This document shows positions 19,076 to 27,666 of a stretch of DNA of 64,000 nt, in pieces; the stretch's first letter is position 1; every line of letters begins with the position of its first letter. The notes beneath the pieces were generated by a model. The model searched no databases and was not told the origin of the DNA. It saw only the letters and a list, made by a program, of their open reading frames with translations. The DNA lies in the NCBI RefSeq assembly GCF_003148825.1, contig NZ_QGGZ01000003.1, positions 62,001 through 126,000 of the forward strand, given 5' to 3'. A program made the translations under genes and the position numbers. The stretch is from Streptomyces sp. CG 926 (GTDB lineage: Bacteria > Actinomycetota > Actinomycetes > Streptomycetales > Streptomycetaceae).

Positions 19076-20533
19076 CTAGAACGGGAAGGTCGTCCGGCCG
19101 TGCTGGACGGAGATCCACTTCTGGGTGGTGAAGGCCTCGATCGTGGCCTCGCCGTTCAGTCGGCCCAGGCCCGAGGCCTTCTCGCCGCCGAACGCGGCCA
19201 GCGGCTCGTCCCCGATCGTGGAGTCGTTGACGTGGATCATGCCCGTCTCGATCCGCTGGGCGAAGCGGACGCCCCGCTCCACGTCCCGGGTGTGCACGGC
19301 GCCGCTGAGCCCGTACGGGGTGGCGTTGGTCAGCCGTACGGCCTCGTCCTCGCCGTCGAAGACCACGAGCAGGGCCACCGGGCCGAAGATCTCCTGGCTC
19401 AGCAGCGGGGAGTCCTCGGGGATCCCGGCGAGCACCGTGGGTTCGACCAGGTTGCCGCGCGTAGAACCCCGTACGAGGGCCTGCGCGCCGGATTCCACGG
19501 CCTGGTCCACGAGCGTGGTCAGGGCGTCGGCCTGGAAGGAGTTGATCAGGGGGCCGATGTGGGTGTCGGCGTCGTGCGGGTCGCCGGTCTTCAGGCCGCG
19601 CACGCGCGCGGTGAACTTCTCGGTGAACTCCTCGGCGACGGAGGCGTCGACGAGGATGCGGTTGGCGGCCATGCAGACCTGGCCCTGGTAGACGAAGCGG
19701 CTGAAGACGGCCGCGTCCACCGCGTAGTCGAGGTCGGCGTCGTCGAGCACGACGAGCGCGCTGTTGCCGCTGAGTTCCAGGACGGTCCGCTTGAAGTGGC
19801 GGGCGGCGATCGCCCCGACGTGCCGGCCGACCCGGTCCGATCCCGCGAACGAGATGACCTTGGGGACGGGGTGCGTCAGGAGCGCGTCGCCTATCTCGGC
19901 GATGTCGGTGACCAGGACGTTCAGCAGGCCGGCGGGCAGCCCGGCGTCCTCGAAGATCTTGGCGATCACGCCGCCGCCCACGACCGGAGCGTTCTGGTTG
20001 GGCTTGATGACGACCGCGTTGCCCAGCGCCAGGGCCGGGGCGACCGACTTCAGGGTCACCAGGAAGGGGAAGTTGAAGGGGCTGATCACCGTGACGACAC
20101 CCACGGGGAGCCGCTGGACCCGGTTCTCCTTGCCCTCGACCGGCGAGGGCAGGATCCGCCCCTCGGGCCGAACGGCGAGCTGGAGGGACTCCCGGATGAA
20201 CTCCATCGCGAGGTGGACCTCGTACTCGGCCTTGGGACGCGTCCCGCCGAGCTCGTCGATCATCGCCTCGACGATCTCCTTCTCGCGCTCCTCGGTGATC
20301 CGCAGGGCGCGTTCCAGGACGGCGCGTCTGATGTACGGGCTGGTGGCGGCCCACTCACGCTGGGCGCGCTCGGCGCCGCGGTAGGCCTGGTCCACCTGCT
20401 CGACGGTGGCCACCGTGATGGCCGCGAGCTTCTCCCCGTTGTAGGGGTTGACGTCGATGATGTCCCACGAACCGGTACCGGCCAGCCATTCGCCGTCGAT
20501 GTACTGGTGAGCCAGGTCGCTGAATATGGACAT
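19076..20533 (-). CDS. aldehyde dehydrogenase family protein
   Basis: A 485-residue NAD(P)-dependent enzyme oxidising aldehydes to acids. The catalytic cysteine is in VYQGQVCMAANR, the general-base glutamate in VLELSGNSALVV, and the cofactor region in SPFNFPFLVTLKSVAPALALGNAVVIKPN followed by ISFAGSDRVGRHV. Sequence style is close to benzaldehyde/vanillin-type dehydrogenases, but the substrate is not established. ATG 20533 follows AAGGGATG. It lies 90 bases downstream of the XRE gene on the same strand and is probably separately transcribed. Confidence 0.9.
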   Translation of the reverse strand: MSIFSDLAHQYIDGEWLAGTGSWDIIDVNPYNGEKLAAITVATVEQVDQAYRGAERAQREWAATSPYIRRAVLERALRITEEREKEIVEAMIDELGGTRPKAEYEVHLAMEFIRESLQLAVRPEGRILPSPVEGKENRVQRLPVGVVTVISPFNFPFLVTLKSVAPALALGNAVVIKPNQNAPVVGGGVIAKIFEDAGLPAGLLNVLVTDIAEIGDALLTHPVPKVISFAGSDRVGRHVGAIAARHFKRTVLELSGNSALVVLDDADLDYAVDAAVFSRFVYQGQVCMAANRILVDASVAEEFTEKFTARVRGLKTGDPHDADTHIGPLINSFQADALTTLVDQAVESGAQALVRGSTRGNLVEPTVLAGIPEDSPLLSQEIFGPVALLVVFDGEDEAVRLTNATPYGLSGAVHTRDVERGVRFAQRIETGMIHVNDSTIGDEPLAAFGGEKASGLGRLNGEATIEAFTTQKWISVQHGRTTFPF

Positions 20534-20622
20534 GCCATCCCTTACTGCGAGCGCGCACCCGTGCGCTGCACCGGAGACCGATCGGTCATCATGCACTGAT
20601 CAGACGTCATACTACGTGCGGA

Positions 20623-21483
20623 TCAAGACAGTTGGAGCAGGCCGCGGAGAAGATCCCGGGTCCGCTCGACATCGGGGCAGTCCGCCTGGAGCCGTTCCAT
20701 CGCCCGTTCGTACTGCCCCACTTCCTCGCCCTTGTCCAGGTAGAGGGCACTGGTGAGCTGTTCCAGATAGACGATGTCCTGGAGGTCGGACTCGGGGAAG
20801 CGCAGCAGGGTGAAGGCTCCGCTCTCGCCCGCGTGGCCGCCGAAGGAGAAGGGCATCACCTGGAGCTGCACGTTGGGGCGCTGGGAGACCTCGATGAGGT
20901 GCTCCAGCTGGCCGCGCATGACTTCGCGGTCGCCGTACGGGCGGCGCAGCGCGGCCTCGTCGAGGACGGCGTGGAAGATGGGGGCGTTCTCGGACACGAG
21001 GACCTTCTGGCGCTCCAGGCGCAGGGCGACGCGGCGGTCGATCTCGGCTCCGGAGGCGCCCGGCATGCCGCGGCTGACGACGGCGTGGGCGTAGGCCTCG
21101 GTCTGCAACAGTCCGTGGACGAACTGGACTTCGTAGATGCGGATGAGGGAGGCGGCGCCTTCCAGGCCGATGTACGTCTGGAACCACCCGGGCAGCACGT
21201 CGCCGTAACTGTGCCACCAGCCGGTCGCGTTGGCCTCGCGGACCAGTCCGAGCAGCGACTCGCGCTCCGTGCTGTCCGTGACTCCGTAGAGCGTGAGGAG
21301 GTCCTCGACGTCTCTGGCCTTGAAGCTCACCCTTCCCAACTCCAAGCGGCTGATCTTCGATTCGGATGCGCGGATCGAGTAGCCGGCCGCCTCACGGGTG
21401 ATGCCGCGGGATTCTCGGAGTCGCCTGAGCTGGGAGCCCAGGAGGATGCGGCGCACCACAGAACCGCTTGCTTCTGCGGTCAC
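20623..21483 (-). CDS. XRE-family regulator with DUF5753 domain (Scr1/WhiJ-like)
   Basis: A 286-residue regulator. Residues about 8-75 form a Cro/C1 helix-turn-helix (LGSQLRRLRESRGITREAAGYSIRASESKISRLELGR). The rest is the DUF5753 domain typical of this Streptomyces class, including QFVHGLLQTEAYAHAVV, RLERQKVL and LDEAALRRPYGD. GTG 21483 is chosen because GGGGAGGG lies nine bases upstream; earlier frames extend into non-conserved sequence. It is divergent from the RsbW-like ATPase, with DUF397 nearby, the classic three-part neighbourhood. DUF397 proteins are thought to work with their XRE partner in development or antibiotic control. Confidence 0.9.
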   Translation of the reverse strand: MTAEASGSVVRRILLGSQLRRLRESRGITREAAGYSIRASESKISRLELGRVSFKARDVEDLLTLYGVTDSTERESLLGLVREANATGWWHSYGDVLPGWFQTYIGLEGAASLIRIYEVQFVHGLLQTEAYAHAVVSRGMPGASGAEIDRRVALRLERQKVLVSENAPIFHAVLDEAALRRPYGDREVMRGQLEHLIEVSQRPNVQLQVMPFSFGGHAGESGAFTLLRFPESDLQDIVYLEQLTSALYLDKGEEVGQYERAMERLQADCPDVERTRDLLRGLLQLS

Positions 21484-21842
21484 TAGTACTGCCCTCCCCA
21501 TCGCATTGGCGTGCGCGTGGTGTGCGCGAGCGTCTCGGGGCCCCCGTACCCCAGGGGCCGCAGTCTGCCACCAAAACGCATCGGCCCGTACTCGTTCCGT
21601 AACGGAATCCCGCCTCCGGGAAAAGAAGTCCGTAAGTATGCGTAGGAAGAAATGAGTCAGAACCGTCACGGGAGGGGACAGGTCCGGCGCGTGCACGTGC
21701 ATCTGCCCTTGCATCCGGCCCGAGCATTCGGAACGATGGTCCCCGCGCACCTGCGTGCTGTTCGCGCCGGCGCCGGACCCACCCCGCAGTTCTTTCTGGA
21801 CGGAGATGACCGCTCCGCCCGCGAATCCCGGGAGTGCCTCGC
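21484..21842. promoter_or_regulatory. divergent promoter region of the XRE and ATPase genes
   Basis: This 359-base gap holds no convincing gene. Two symmetric elements are visible: TTCCGTAACGGAA (21595-21607, six-base arms around one A) and the TGCACGTGCA element listed separately. Either could be the operator of the XRE protein. The stretch 21630-21660 is relatively AT-rich, as expected near a transcription start. Confidence 0.5.
21692..21708. promoter_or_regulatory. TGCACGTGCA element, copy 1
   Basis: TGCACGTGCATCTGCCC contains the perfect 10-base palindrome TGCACGTGCA. The whole 17 bases recur as a reverse complement at 22788-22804. It sits in the divergent XRE/ATPase promoter region, 135 bases before the ATPase start. 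Confidence 0.5.
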
Positions 21843-22352
21843 ATGGGGACGAATGGATCGACCATGCTCGAGCCGTTACGGCAGGGGCTGCCCCCGGTCG
21901 ACCCCACGGCTGTCTCCGGGTCCGCCTCCTGCGCCCTGCCCGCCCGCTACGACGCGGTGCGCGGAGCGCGCTCCTTCTGTCGTTCGACCCTGTCCCAGTG
22001 GGGCCTCGACGACCGCTTCGACGACGTGGCCCTGGTCGTCTCCGAGCTCGTCACCAACGCGCTGCGCCATGCCCTGCCCGAGGACGCGCGGGGTGCGGAC
22101 GCCGAGCCGGAGCCGCCGGTACGGCTGCACCTGATGCGGTGGAGCACGCGACTGGTGTGCGCGGTGCGGGACCCCAGCGAGGACCGGCCCGGCGGGGCGT
22201 TCTCACCGGAGCGGACGTCGGAGAACTGCGACCTGGAATCCGGGCGCGGGCTGTTCCTGGTGGATGCCTACAGCGACAGCTGGGGTTGGCACCCGCTCGC
22301 GGGTCGGCTGACCGGCAAGGTGGTCTGGGCGCTCTTCCTGCTCCCGGACTGA
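21843..22352 (+). CDS. ATP-binding protein, RsbW-like histidine-kinase-type ATPase
   Basis: A 169-residue GHKL-fold protein of the anti-sigma-factor/serine-kinase family. The N-box is VALVVSELVTNALRHA; the G1/G2 parts are LVCAVRDPSED and ESGRGLFLVDAYSDSWGW. No sigma- or anti-anti-sigma gene is adjacent; in Streptomyces these small ATPases often sit beside XRE and DUF397 genes. ATG 21843 is preferred because GGGAG lies eight bases upstream; a GTG at 21834 would overlap that site. It would act in the cytoplasm on an unknown partner. Confidence 0.85.
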   Translation: MGTNGSTMLEPLRQGLPPVDPTAVSGSASCALPARYDAVRGARSFCRSTLSQWGLDDRFDDVALVVSELVTNALRHALPEDARGADAEPEPPVRLHLMRWSTRLVCAVRDPSEDRPGGAFSPERTSENCDLESGRGLFLVDAYSDSWGWHPLAGRLTGKVVWALFLLPD

Positions 22353-22403
22353 GCACCGCCGGCCGGCGACCGGCGGCCGTCCCTCAGGGGCGCACACAGG
22401 ACA

Positions 22404-22442
22404 ACTGGCCGGGATCGATCATTGCGATCGGTCCCGGCCAGT
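22404..22442. terminator. bidirectional hairpin between ATPase and DUF397 genes
   Basis: ACTGGCCGGGA and TCCCGGCCAGT are perfect 11-base complements around a 17-base loop that itself contains GATCG repeats. It lies between convergent 3' ends. Confidence 0.7.
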
Positions 22443-22452
22443 GCACGTGCAT
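22442..22452. promoter_or_regulatory. TGCACGTGCA element, copy 2
   Basis: TGCACGTGCAT abuts the terminator hairpin, 24 bases past the DUF397 stop. It is the only copy not in a promoter position. Confidence 0.4.
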
Positions 22453-22475
22453 GGCCTGATGGATGCGCTGTTCCG

Positions 22476-22721
22476 TCAGCTGATCAGGTGATCGAACTCG
22501 CCGTCCTTGACGCCCAGCAGCAGGGCCTCTATCTCGGCCGGTGTGTAGACGAGCGCCGGTCCGTCGGGAAAGCGCGAATTGCGCATGGCGACATCGCCGC
22601 CCGGCAGCCGCGCGAACTCCACGCAGGAACCCTGCGAGTTGCTGTGTCTGCTCTTCTGCCACGTCAGCTCAAACAAGGTAGCGAGTTCTGCAGCTGCCAT
22701 CCCGTTGTACGCGTGGTCCAC
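22476..22721 (-). CDS. DUF397 small acidic protein
   Basis: An 81-residue member of DUF397. The hallmark TWQKSRHSNSQGSCVEFARLPGGDVAMRNSRFPDGPALVYTPAEIEALL is intact: W-x-K-S, a central CVE and the R-(N/D)-S-(x)-x-P-x-G-P motif. These proteins accompany XRE/DUF5753 regulators and modulate them. It ends in LLLGVKDGEFDHLIS. The nearby XRE gene and TGCACGTGCA element 3 upstream of its start support a shared circuit. Confidence 0.92.
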   Translation of the reverse strand: MDHAYNGMAAAELATLFELTWQKSRHSNSQGSCVEFARLPGGDVAMRNSRFPDGPALVYTPAEIEALLLGVKDGEFDHLIS

Positions 22722-22787
22722 AGGAAGCCCCCGATAGTGCAGATGTCAACTCCTCCGGATCATAGCTGTGTTCATGAGCGGCTGCAC

Positions 22788-22804
22788 GGGCAGATGCACG
22801 TGCA
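22788..22804. promoter_or_regulatory. TGCACGTGCA element, copy 3
   Basis: GGGCAGATGCACGTGCA, the exact reverse complement of copy 1, lies 67 bases upstream of the DUF397 start. Two of three copies are therefore in promoters of this gene trio. A small hairpin (CCCTAC/GTAGGG, 22835-22852) lies just beyond it. Confidence 0.5.
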
Positions 22805-23003
22805 CGCGGGGTGGTCCGTTGATCACGTACAGGTCCCTACTCGGGGGTAGGGAGTCCCGGTCGTCTCGGCCGGCGTGACCGGAAGCCGCGCGGTGAGCCC
22901 GCCCGCTTTCAGGACTTCTTCAGATTTGTCCTACCGCGGGCCGAGCCTGTTCCATGAGCCGGTCGTTCGAAAAGAAGCGGCCCGTACGGAAGGTGAGACG
23001 CCT

Positions 23004-23168
23004 GTGCTCCGCAATGCGTTCCAGCCCTGGCACCTGGTCCTGGTCCTGGTGGTCTGCCTGCTGGTGTTCGGTTCCAAGAGACTGCCCGACATGGCCCGCT
23101 CGCTGGGCCGGTCGATGCGCATCCTGAAGTCCGAGGCACGCGCCCTGCGCTCGGAGGACACGCCTTAG
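23004..23168 (+). CDS. short TatA/E-like translocase protein
   Basis: A 54-residue protein with one membrane helix (WHLVLVLVVCLLVFGSKRLPDMARSLGRSMRILKSE). The FGSKRLPD turn and the amphipathic helix after it are the TatA hallmark. It is shorter than the usual 80-95 residues because the acidic C-terminal tail is almost missing. GTG 23004 has a GGAAGGTGAG site. The main tatA is presumably elsewhere; this could be a secondary TatA/TatE-type paralogue. Confidence 0.75.
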   Translation: MLRNAFQPWHLVLVLVVCLLVFGSKRLPDMARSLGRSMRILKSEARALRSEDTP

Positions 23169-23253
23169 CGGCGGGCCGTCCGTGGTGGGATGGCCCGATG
23201 ATCGCCACAGTGCTCTGGGAGCGCGCATTGCACCAGCGGGGCGGCGGCTCGGC

Positions 23254-24432
23254 CTAGCCCGGCAGCGGCTTGTGTCGGCCGCCCATGTGGGCGCGGTCGG
23301 CGGCCGCCGTGCCGTCCTCCCAGCCCGCGTGGTCGGTGGCGCCCCGCAGCCGGGTCGTGGTGGTCCGGGGGAACATCTCCTCCGCGCGCGAGGTGACCGC
23401 CACGTCGCGGGCCACCAGGGCCGGCAGGTTGTCGGGGGCCTCCGTCGCCGTGTGTTCGGCGGTCTCGGCGAGCCGGTGGCCGAGCCGGCTGGCGTACGCG
23501 AGCAGGAAGGACTGCCTGAAGGTCTTCGTCCGCTTGCGTCCGCCGGAGCGCTGCGCGGCCTCCGCGCGGGTCATCGCCGCCGTGCCCTGCACGAGCAGCG
23601 AGGTGTAGAGCAGCTCCACCGCCTCCAGGTCGCTCTCGAAGCCGACCACCGTGGAGAACTCGAAGCCGCCGTTCCACACCGCCCGGCAGCGGTTGGCGCC
23701 GGCCACCGCGTCGAGCAGCACCGCCTTCGCCTCCTCGTACGGCGGCTCGACCCCGATCCGGCAGGCGCCGGGCACCTGCGCCGGGCCCTTGCCGCTCGCC
23801 GCCAGCACCGCCTCGTCCACGGTGTGCCGGGCCATCAGTTCCTGGGCCTTGGCGCTGAGCGCCTCCGCCTCCTCCGGGAAGGTGGTCGCCTCCGCCTTGG
23901 CGAGCAGGGCCCGGATCCGGCCCAGCATCCGGGGCTCGATGTGGGCGTGCTCGGCGAGCGCGTCGGCCGGGTCGCCGGGCAGCGGACCCACCGGCTCGAT
24001 CGAGGGCAGCCTGATCAGCAGCCGCAGCACCTCCAGGAAGGCGGTGGCCAGCGTGAACCGGTCCGATCGTTCCCGCTGCGCCAGCCCGTCGGCGTACTCC
24101 TCGTCGCTCTTCCACCACACCTCGGAGACGCCCCAGCGCGCCGGGAGCCGGGCGTAGCGGCGCGCCTCGGCGGCCATCAGGTCCCCGGTGATGCGCAGGT
24201 GCCGCTCCTCCAGGTCCCGGCGGACCAGTCGCAGCACGTCGGCCGGCTGCCAGCCCCGCTCCCAGCCCTGGCGTACGTACGCCTCCCCGCGCGCCAGCAG
24301 CTCCCGCCCGACGGCGGGCCAGCCCGCCTGGTCCGCGACGAGCAGCGAGGCGCCGGTGTCCAGCCCGGCGTCGTCCTGGGCGTAGAGGGCGGCGGCGAAG
24401 GCTCGGTCGACGGTCTCGGCAAGGTCTCTCAC
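23254..24432 (-). CDS. DUF2786 domain protein
   Basis: A 392-residue cytoplasmic protein of unknown function. The DUF2786 segment is around residues 160-205 (RIRALLAKAEATTFPEEAEALSAKAQELMARHTVDEAVL), followed by a conserved domain with WNGGFEFSTVVGFESDLEAVELLYTSLLVQG and the basic GGRKRTKTFRQSFLLAYASRLGHRL. It starts at a GTG 132 bases from the divergent polymerase gene. The start is not well supported because the AGAGG lies only one base upstream. Confidence 0.75.
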   Translation of the reverse strand: MRDLAETVDRAFAAALYAQDDAGLDTGASLLVADQAGWPAVGRELLARGEAYVRQGWERGWQPADVLRLVRRDLEERHLRITGDLMAAEARRYARLPARWGVSEVWWKSDEEYADGLAQRERSDRFTLATAFLEVLRLLIRLPSIEPVGPLPGDPADALAEHAHIEPRMLGRIRALLAKAEATTFPEEAEALSAKAQELMARHTVDEAVLAASGKGPAQVPGACRIGVEPPYEEAKAVLLDAVAGANRCRAVWNGGFEFSTVVGFESDLEAVELLYTSLLVQGTAAMTRAEAAQRSGGRKRTKTFRQSFLLAYASRLGHRLAETAEHTATEAPDNLPALVARDVAVTSRAEEMFPRTTTTRLRGATDHAGWEDGTAAADRAHMGGRHKPLPG

Positions 24433-24564
24433 ACCTCTCAGCTTGGCATGTCCCCTTTCGCGTCCCCTTCCCGGCAGCGTCCACCTCCACCGGATCTGGG
24501 CCGCCGCGCCCGGGGGACGGCCGCCGCCCGGCCCCTGTCAGACCCTGGTGGGACACTCGCACCC

Positions 24565-26280
24565 ATGAGCGACCGCACTCCCCGGTGGGCCCTCGCCGAG
24601 GACGGCGACGGGTGGTGGCACGCCGCGCCCGTGCCCGGCTCCGACGGAATCCGGATGCGCGTCCGCGACCCCGCCGAGGCGATCCGGGCCGCCCCGCCCG
24701 GCACCCGCTGGGTCTGGCGGTCCACCGCGGCCGTGTACCCCCGGCTGCTCGCCGCAGGCGTCCGCGTCGAGCGGTGCCACGACATCGAGGCCGCCGAGCT
24801 GCTGCTCCTCGGCCACGAGGGCCGCTTCGGCGAACCCCGCTCGGCGGCCGCCGCCTGGGCCCGGCTCACCGACGCCCCCGTACCGCCCGATCCGCGCCCG
24901 CGCGCCGCCGAACCCCGCGCCCAGGACTCCCTCTTCGAACCGCAGCCCACCCCGGTCCCCTTGGACGCCCTGCTCGCCGTCCATGCCGACCAGACGCGAC
25001 GGATCGACGCCACCGGCCACCCCGACCGGATGCGGCTGCTCACCGCCGCCGAGTCGGCGGCCTTCCTCGTCGCCGCCGAGATGAACCGCGCGGGCCTGCC
25101 CTGGCGGGCCGACGTGCACCGCGCGCTGCTGACCGAGCTGCTGGGCGAGCGGTACGCGGGCGGCGGGGAGCCCCGGCGCCTCGCCGAGCTCGCCGACCGG
25201 GTGTCCGCCGCCTTCGGCAGACGGGTGCGTCCCGATCTGCCCGCGGACGTCATCAAGGCGTTCGCGGGGGCCGGCATCAAGCTGAAGTCCACCCGCCGCT
25301 GGGAGATCCAGGAGCTGGACCATCCCGCCGTGGAGCCCTTGATCGAGTACAAGAAGCTCTATCGGATCTACACCGCCCACGGCTGGTCCTGGCTCGCGGA
25401 CTGGGTCCGGGACGGCCGCTTCCGCCCCGAGTTCATCCCCGGCGGCACCCTCACCGGCCGCTGGGTCACCAACGGCGGCGGGGCCCTGCAGATCCCCAAG
25501 GTGATCCGCCGGGCCGTGGTCGCCGACCCGGGCTGGCGACTGGTCGTCGCCGACGCCGACCAGATGGAGCCGCGCGTCCTCGCCGCGATCTCCCGTGACC
25601 CCGCCTTCATGGAGGTCGCCGGGGAGGCCTCGGACCTCTACACCGCCGTCTCCCGGCAGGGCTTCTCCGGTGACCGGGACAAGGCCAAGATCGCCGTGCT
25701 CGGCGCCGTCTACGGCCAGACCTCCGGGGACGGCCTGAAGAACCTGGCCGCGCTCCGCCGCCGCTTCCCCCGGGCCGTCGCGTACGTGGACGACGCGGCG
25801 AAGGCCGGGGAGGAGGGCCGGCTCGTACGGACCTGGCTGGGCCGCACCTGCCCGCCGCCCGCCGGCTCCGGCGAGGGCGACGAGGCGGGTGACGGCGGAG
25901 TCGACCCGGGCGAGGGGTACGACGAGGGCGGGACCCGGACCGCGCAGGACCGGGAGGACGGCTGGACGCCGAGCTACGCCTCGACCAACACCCGGGCCCG
26001 CGGCCGGTTCACGCGTAACTTCGTCGTCCAGGGCAGTGCGGCCGACTGGGCCCTGCTGCTGCTCGCGGCCCTGCGGCAGGCGACCGTCGACATGCGCGCC
26101 GAGCTGGTGTTCTTCCAGCACGACGAGGTGATCGTGCACTGCCCGGCCGAGGAGGCCGAGGCCGTCGTGGAGGCCATCCGCACCGCCGGCGAACGGGCCG
26201 GCCGGATCGCCTTCGGCGACACCCCGGTCCGATTCCCGTTCACGACGGCGGTCGTGGAGTGCTACGCGGACGCCAAGTAG
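24565..26280 (+). CDS. PolA-like DNA polymerase (annotated family: bifunctional 3'-5' exonuclease/polymerase)
   Basis: A 571-residue family-A polymerase homologue, much shorter than PolA. Polymerase motif A is VVADADQMEPRVLAAIS, motif B RDKAKIAVLGAVYGQTSG and motif C FFQHDEVIVHC, so the palm carboxylates are present. The N-terminal ~150 residues occupy the place of the 3'-5' exonuclease, but I cannot find its DxE metal motif, so proofreading may be lost. Between motifs B and C is an acidic, glycine-rich insertion (about residues 430-470). ATG 24565 opens the conserved SDRTPRWALAEDG. Role in replication or repair is not known. Confidence 0.85.
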   Translation: MSDRTPRWALAEDGDGWWHAAPVPGSDGIRMRVRDPAEAIRAAPPGTRWVWRSTAAVYPRLLAAGVRVERCHDIEAAELLLLGHEGRFGEPRSAAAAWARLTDAPVPPDPRPRAAEPRAQDSLFEPQPTPVPLDALLAVHADQTRRIDATGHPDRMRLLTAAESAAFLVAAEMNRAGLPWRADVHRALLTELLGERYAGGGEPRRLAELADRVSAAFGRRVRPDLPADVIKAFAGAGIKLKSTRRWEIQELDHPAVEPLIEYKKLYRIYTAHGWSWLADWVRDGRFRPEFIPGGTLTGRWVTNGGGALQIPKVIRRAVVADPGWRLVVADADQMEPRVLAAISRDPAFMEVAGEASDLYTAVSRQGFSGDRDKAKIAVLGAVYGQTSGDGLKNLAALRRRFPRAVAYVDDAAKAGEEGRLVRTWLGRTCPPPAGSGEGDEAGDGGVDPGEGYDEGGTRTAQDREDGWTPSYASTNTRARGRFTRNFVVQGSAADWALLLLAALRQATVDMRAELVFFQHDEVIVHCPAEEAEAVVEAIRTAGERAGRIAFGDTPVRFPFTTAVVECYADAK

Positions 26281-26307
26281 GACCGCTCGGTCGGGACCGG
26301 AGGCCGA

Positions 26308-27576
26308 TCAGTCGGTGGGCGCGGGCGTGGGCGTGGGCGTGGTGAGCTTCCACTCCGGGGCGAGCGCGAGCTGCCGTAGCTGCTTCATCGTCAGCGCGGG
26401 TGCGGGGCGGGTGGCCGGGCCGTGCTGGTCGGCCGTGTTGAAAGCCGTGATCAGCACGCGCAGCCCGTCCCCGCGCAGGGTGTCCACCTTCCACTGGGTC
26501 ACGCCCTTGTTCTTCTCCCCGGGCCCCGCCGTCTCCTTCACCTCGGTGCCGTCGGGCTCCGTGGTGACGGCGGGGTTGCGCGCGAAGCCCAGCGGGCCGG
26601 CGGCCGCCTGGACGTTGATCTGGACCAGCGACCTGCCCTTGCCGTCGTCGAGTACGACGTAGCCGTACCCGCCCTGCCCGCCCCGGGAGACGATCGGGAC
26701 GGTGATCCCGAGCCGGCGCATCAGCTGGTCCAGGGCGTCCACGGCCTTGCGGTCCCGCAGGGCGATCGACTCGGGCCGGGGCGCCGGCTCGGGCTCGGCC
26801 GCCGGCAGGTCGTTCAGGGCCGCGTGCCAGGTGTCCGAGGTGACCAGGCCCTTCAACTGCTCGATGGTCAGCGGTGGATCGGTCCGGGAGACGGGGGCGC
26901 CCTTGTCGGCCGCCGCGTTCCACTCGGACGCGTCGACCAGGAAGCCCTTCACCGTCACGAGCACGGCCCGCCAGACCTTGGTGTCCTCCCGGCGGTCCGG
27001 GTACTCGTACCCCTGGTGGAGCAGCAGCCTGGACCCGTCAGGCAGTTGTTCCACCCGGCAGTCGTCGTAGCTGTGCAGGTTCTTGTCCTCGCACTCGGTC
27101 TGCGCGCGGGCCCCGCTACCGAACGGGTCCACCCGTTGGAGGCCGAGGGAGACGGCCGCCGGTCCCTTGCCGTCGTCGAACACGACGCCGACACGGGGTC
27201 CCAGCTCGTCCTCCGTGCCCCGTGCCGTGGGCGCGGTGATCCGGCCGCCCGGCAGGAGCGCCTGCATCTTGGCGATCATCCGGTCGGCGGTGACCGCGCC
27301 GGTGCCGGTCCGCCGCCCGTTGCTCGGCGGTGTCGGGGCCGGGGCCGCGACACGGACCGCGCCCTCGGCGTAGAAGTCGCCGAACAGGCCGCCGGAGTAG
27401 GCCGCCGTGGCGATCAGGACCAGGGCCGCCACGGATCCACCGGCCACGGCGGCCCGGCGGCGCGCCACCAGGCGCCTGCCGCGTGCCCGGCCCGCTTCCG
27501 CGAGGGCCCCGGGGTCGGGGGCGAAGCCCTCCCCCGTGCGCCGGAGGGCTTCGGCGAGTTCGTCTTCGAAGGACAT
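26308..27576 (-). CDS. membrane protein partnered with the SigE-family sigma factor (probable anti-sigma)
   Basis: A 422-residue protein: a short cytoplasmic N-terminus (MSFEDELAEALRRTGEGFAPDPGAL, then a basic stretch RARGRRLVARRRA), one membrane helix (about 45-62) and a large extracytoplasmic domain. This layout and the position 90 bases after a SigE-family sigma gene fit the partner proteins of this class. No zinc-binding anti-sigma motif is visible, so anti-sigma action is inferred from context. The extracytoplasmic part has two similar halves, each ending in an 'LTMKQLRQLALAPEW' / 'LTIEQLKGLVTSDTW' element, suggesting an internal duplication. Confidence 0.65.
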   Translation of the reverse strand: MSFEDELAEALRRTGEGFAPDPGALAEAGRARGRRLVARRRAAVAGGSVAALVLIATAAYSGGLFGDFYAEGAVRVAAPAPTPPSNGRRTGTGAVTADRMIAKMQALLPGGRITAPTARGTEDELGPRVGVVFDDGKGPAAVSLGLQRVDPFGSGARAQTECEDKNLHSYDDCRVEQLPDGSRLLLHQGYEYPDRREDTKVWRAVLVTVKGFLVDASEWNAAADKGAPVSRTDPPLTIEQLKGLVTSDTWHAALNDLPAAEPEPAPRPESIALRDRKAVDALDQLMRRLGITVPIVSRGGQGGYGYVVLDDGKGRSLVQINVQAAAGPLGFARNPAVTTEPDGTEVKETAGPGEKNKGVTQWKVDTLRGDGLRVLITAFNTADQHGPATRPAPALTMKQLRQLALAPEWKLTTPTPTPAPTD

Positions 27577-27598
27577 GCGGACCAGGCCTTCCGTGTGC

Positions 27599-27645
27599 CG
27601 GGTGGAGGGAGGGGGAGGGGATGGCGGTAGGGGGTGGGGATGGGG
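27599..27645 (+). other. G-rich tract with quadruplex potential
   Basis: Between the sigma and partner genes the plus strand carries at least six runs of three or more G within 47 bases (GGGAGGGGGAGGGG, then AGGGGGTGGGGATGGGG). It is the template strand for both minus-strand genes, so a quadruplex could slow RNA polymerase; the transcript would be C-rich. Confidence 0.5.
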
Positions 27646-27666
27646 TGCGGGAGCCTGCCGGAGCCT

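Noticed and set aside
23182..24564. Upstream in-frame extension of the polymerase gene to 23182
   Set aside because: It would run antisense through the whole DUF2786 gene and lacks conserved sequence; ATG 24565 opens the family's start.
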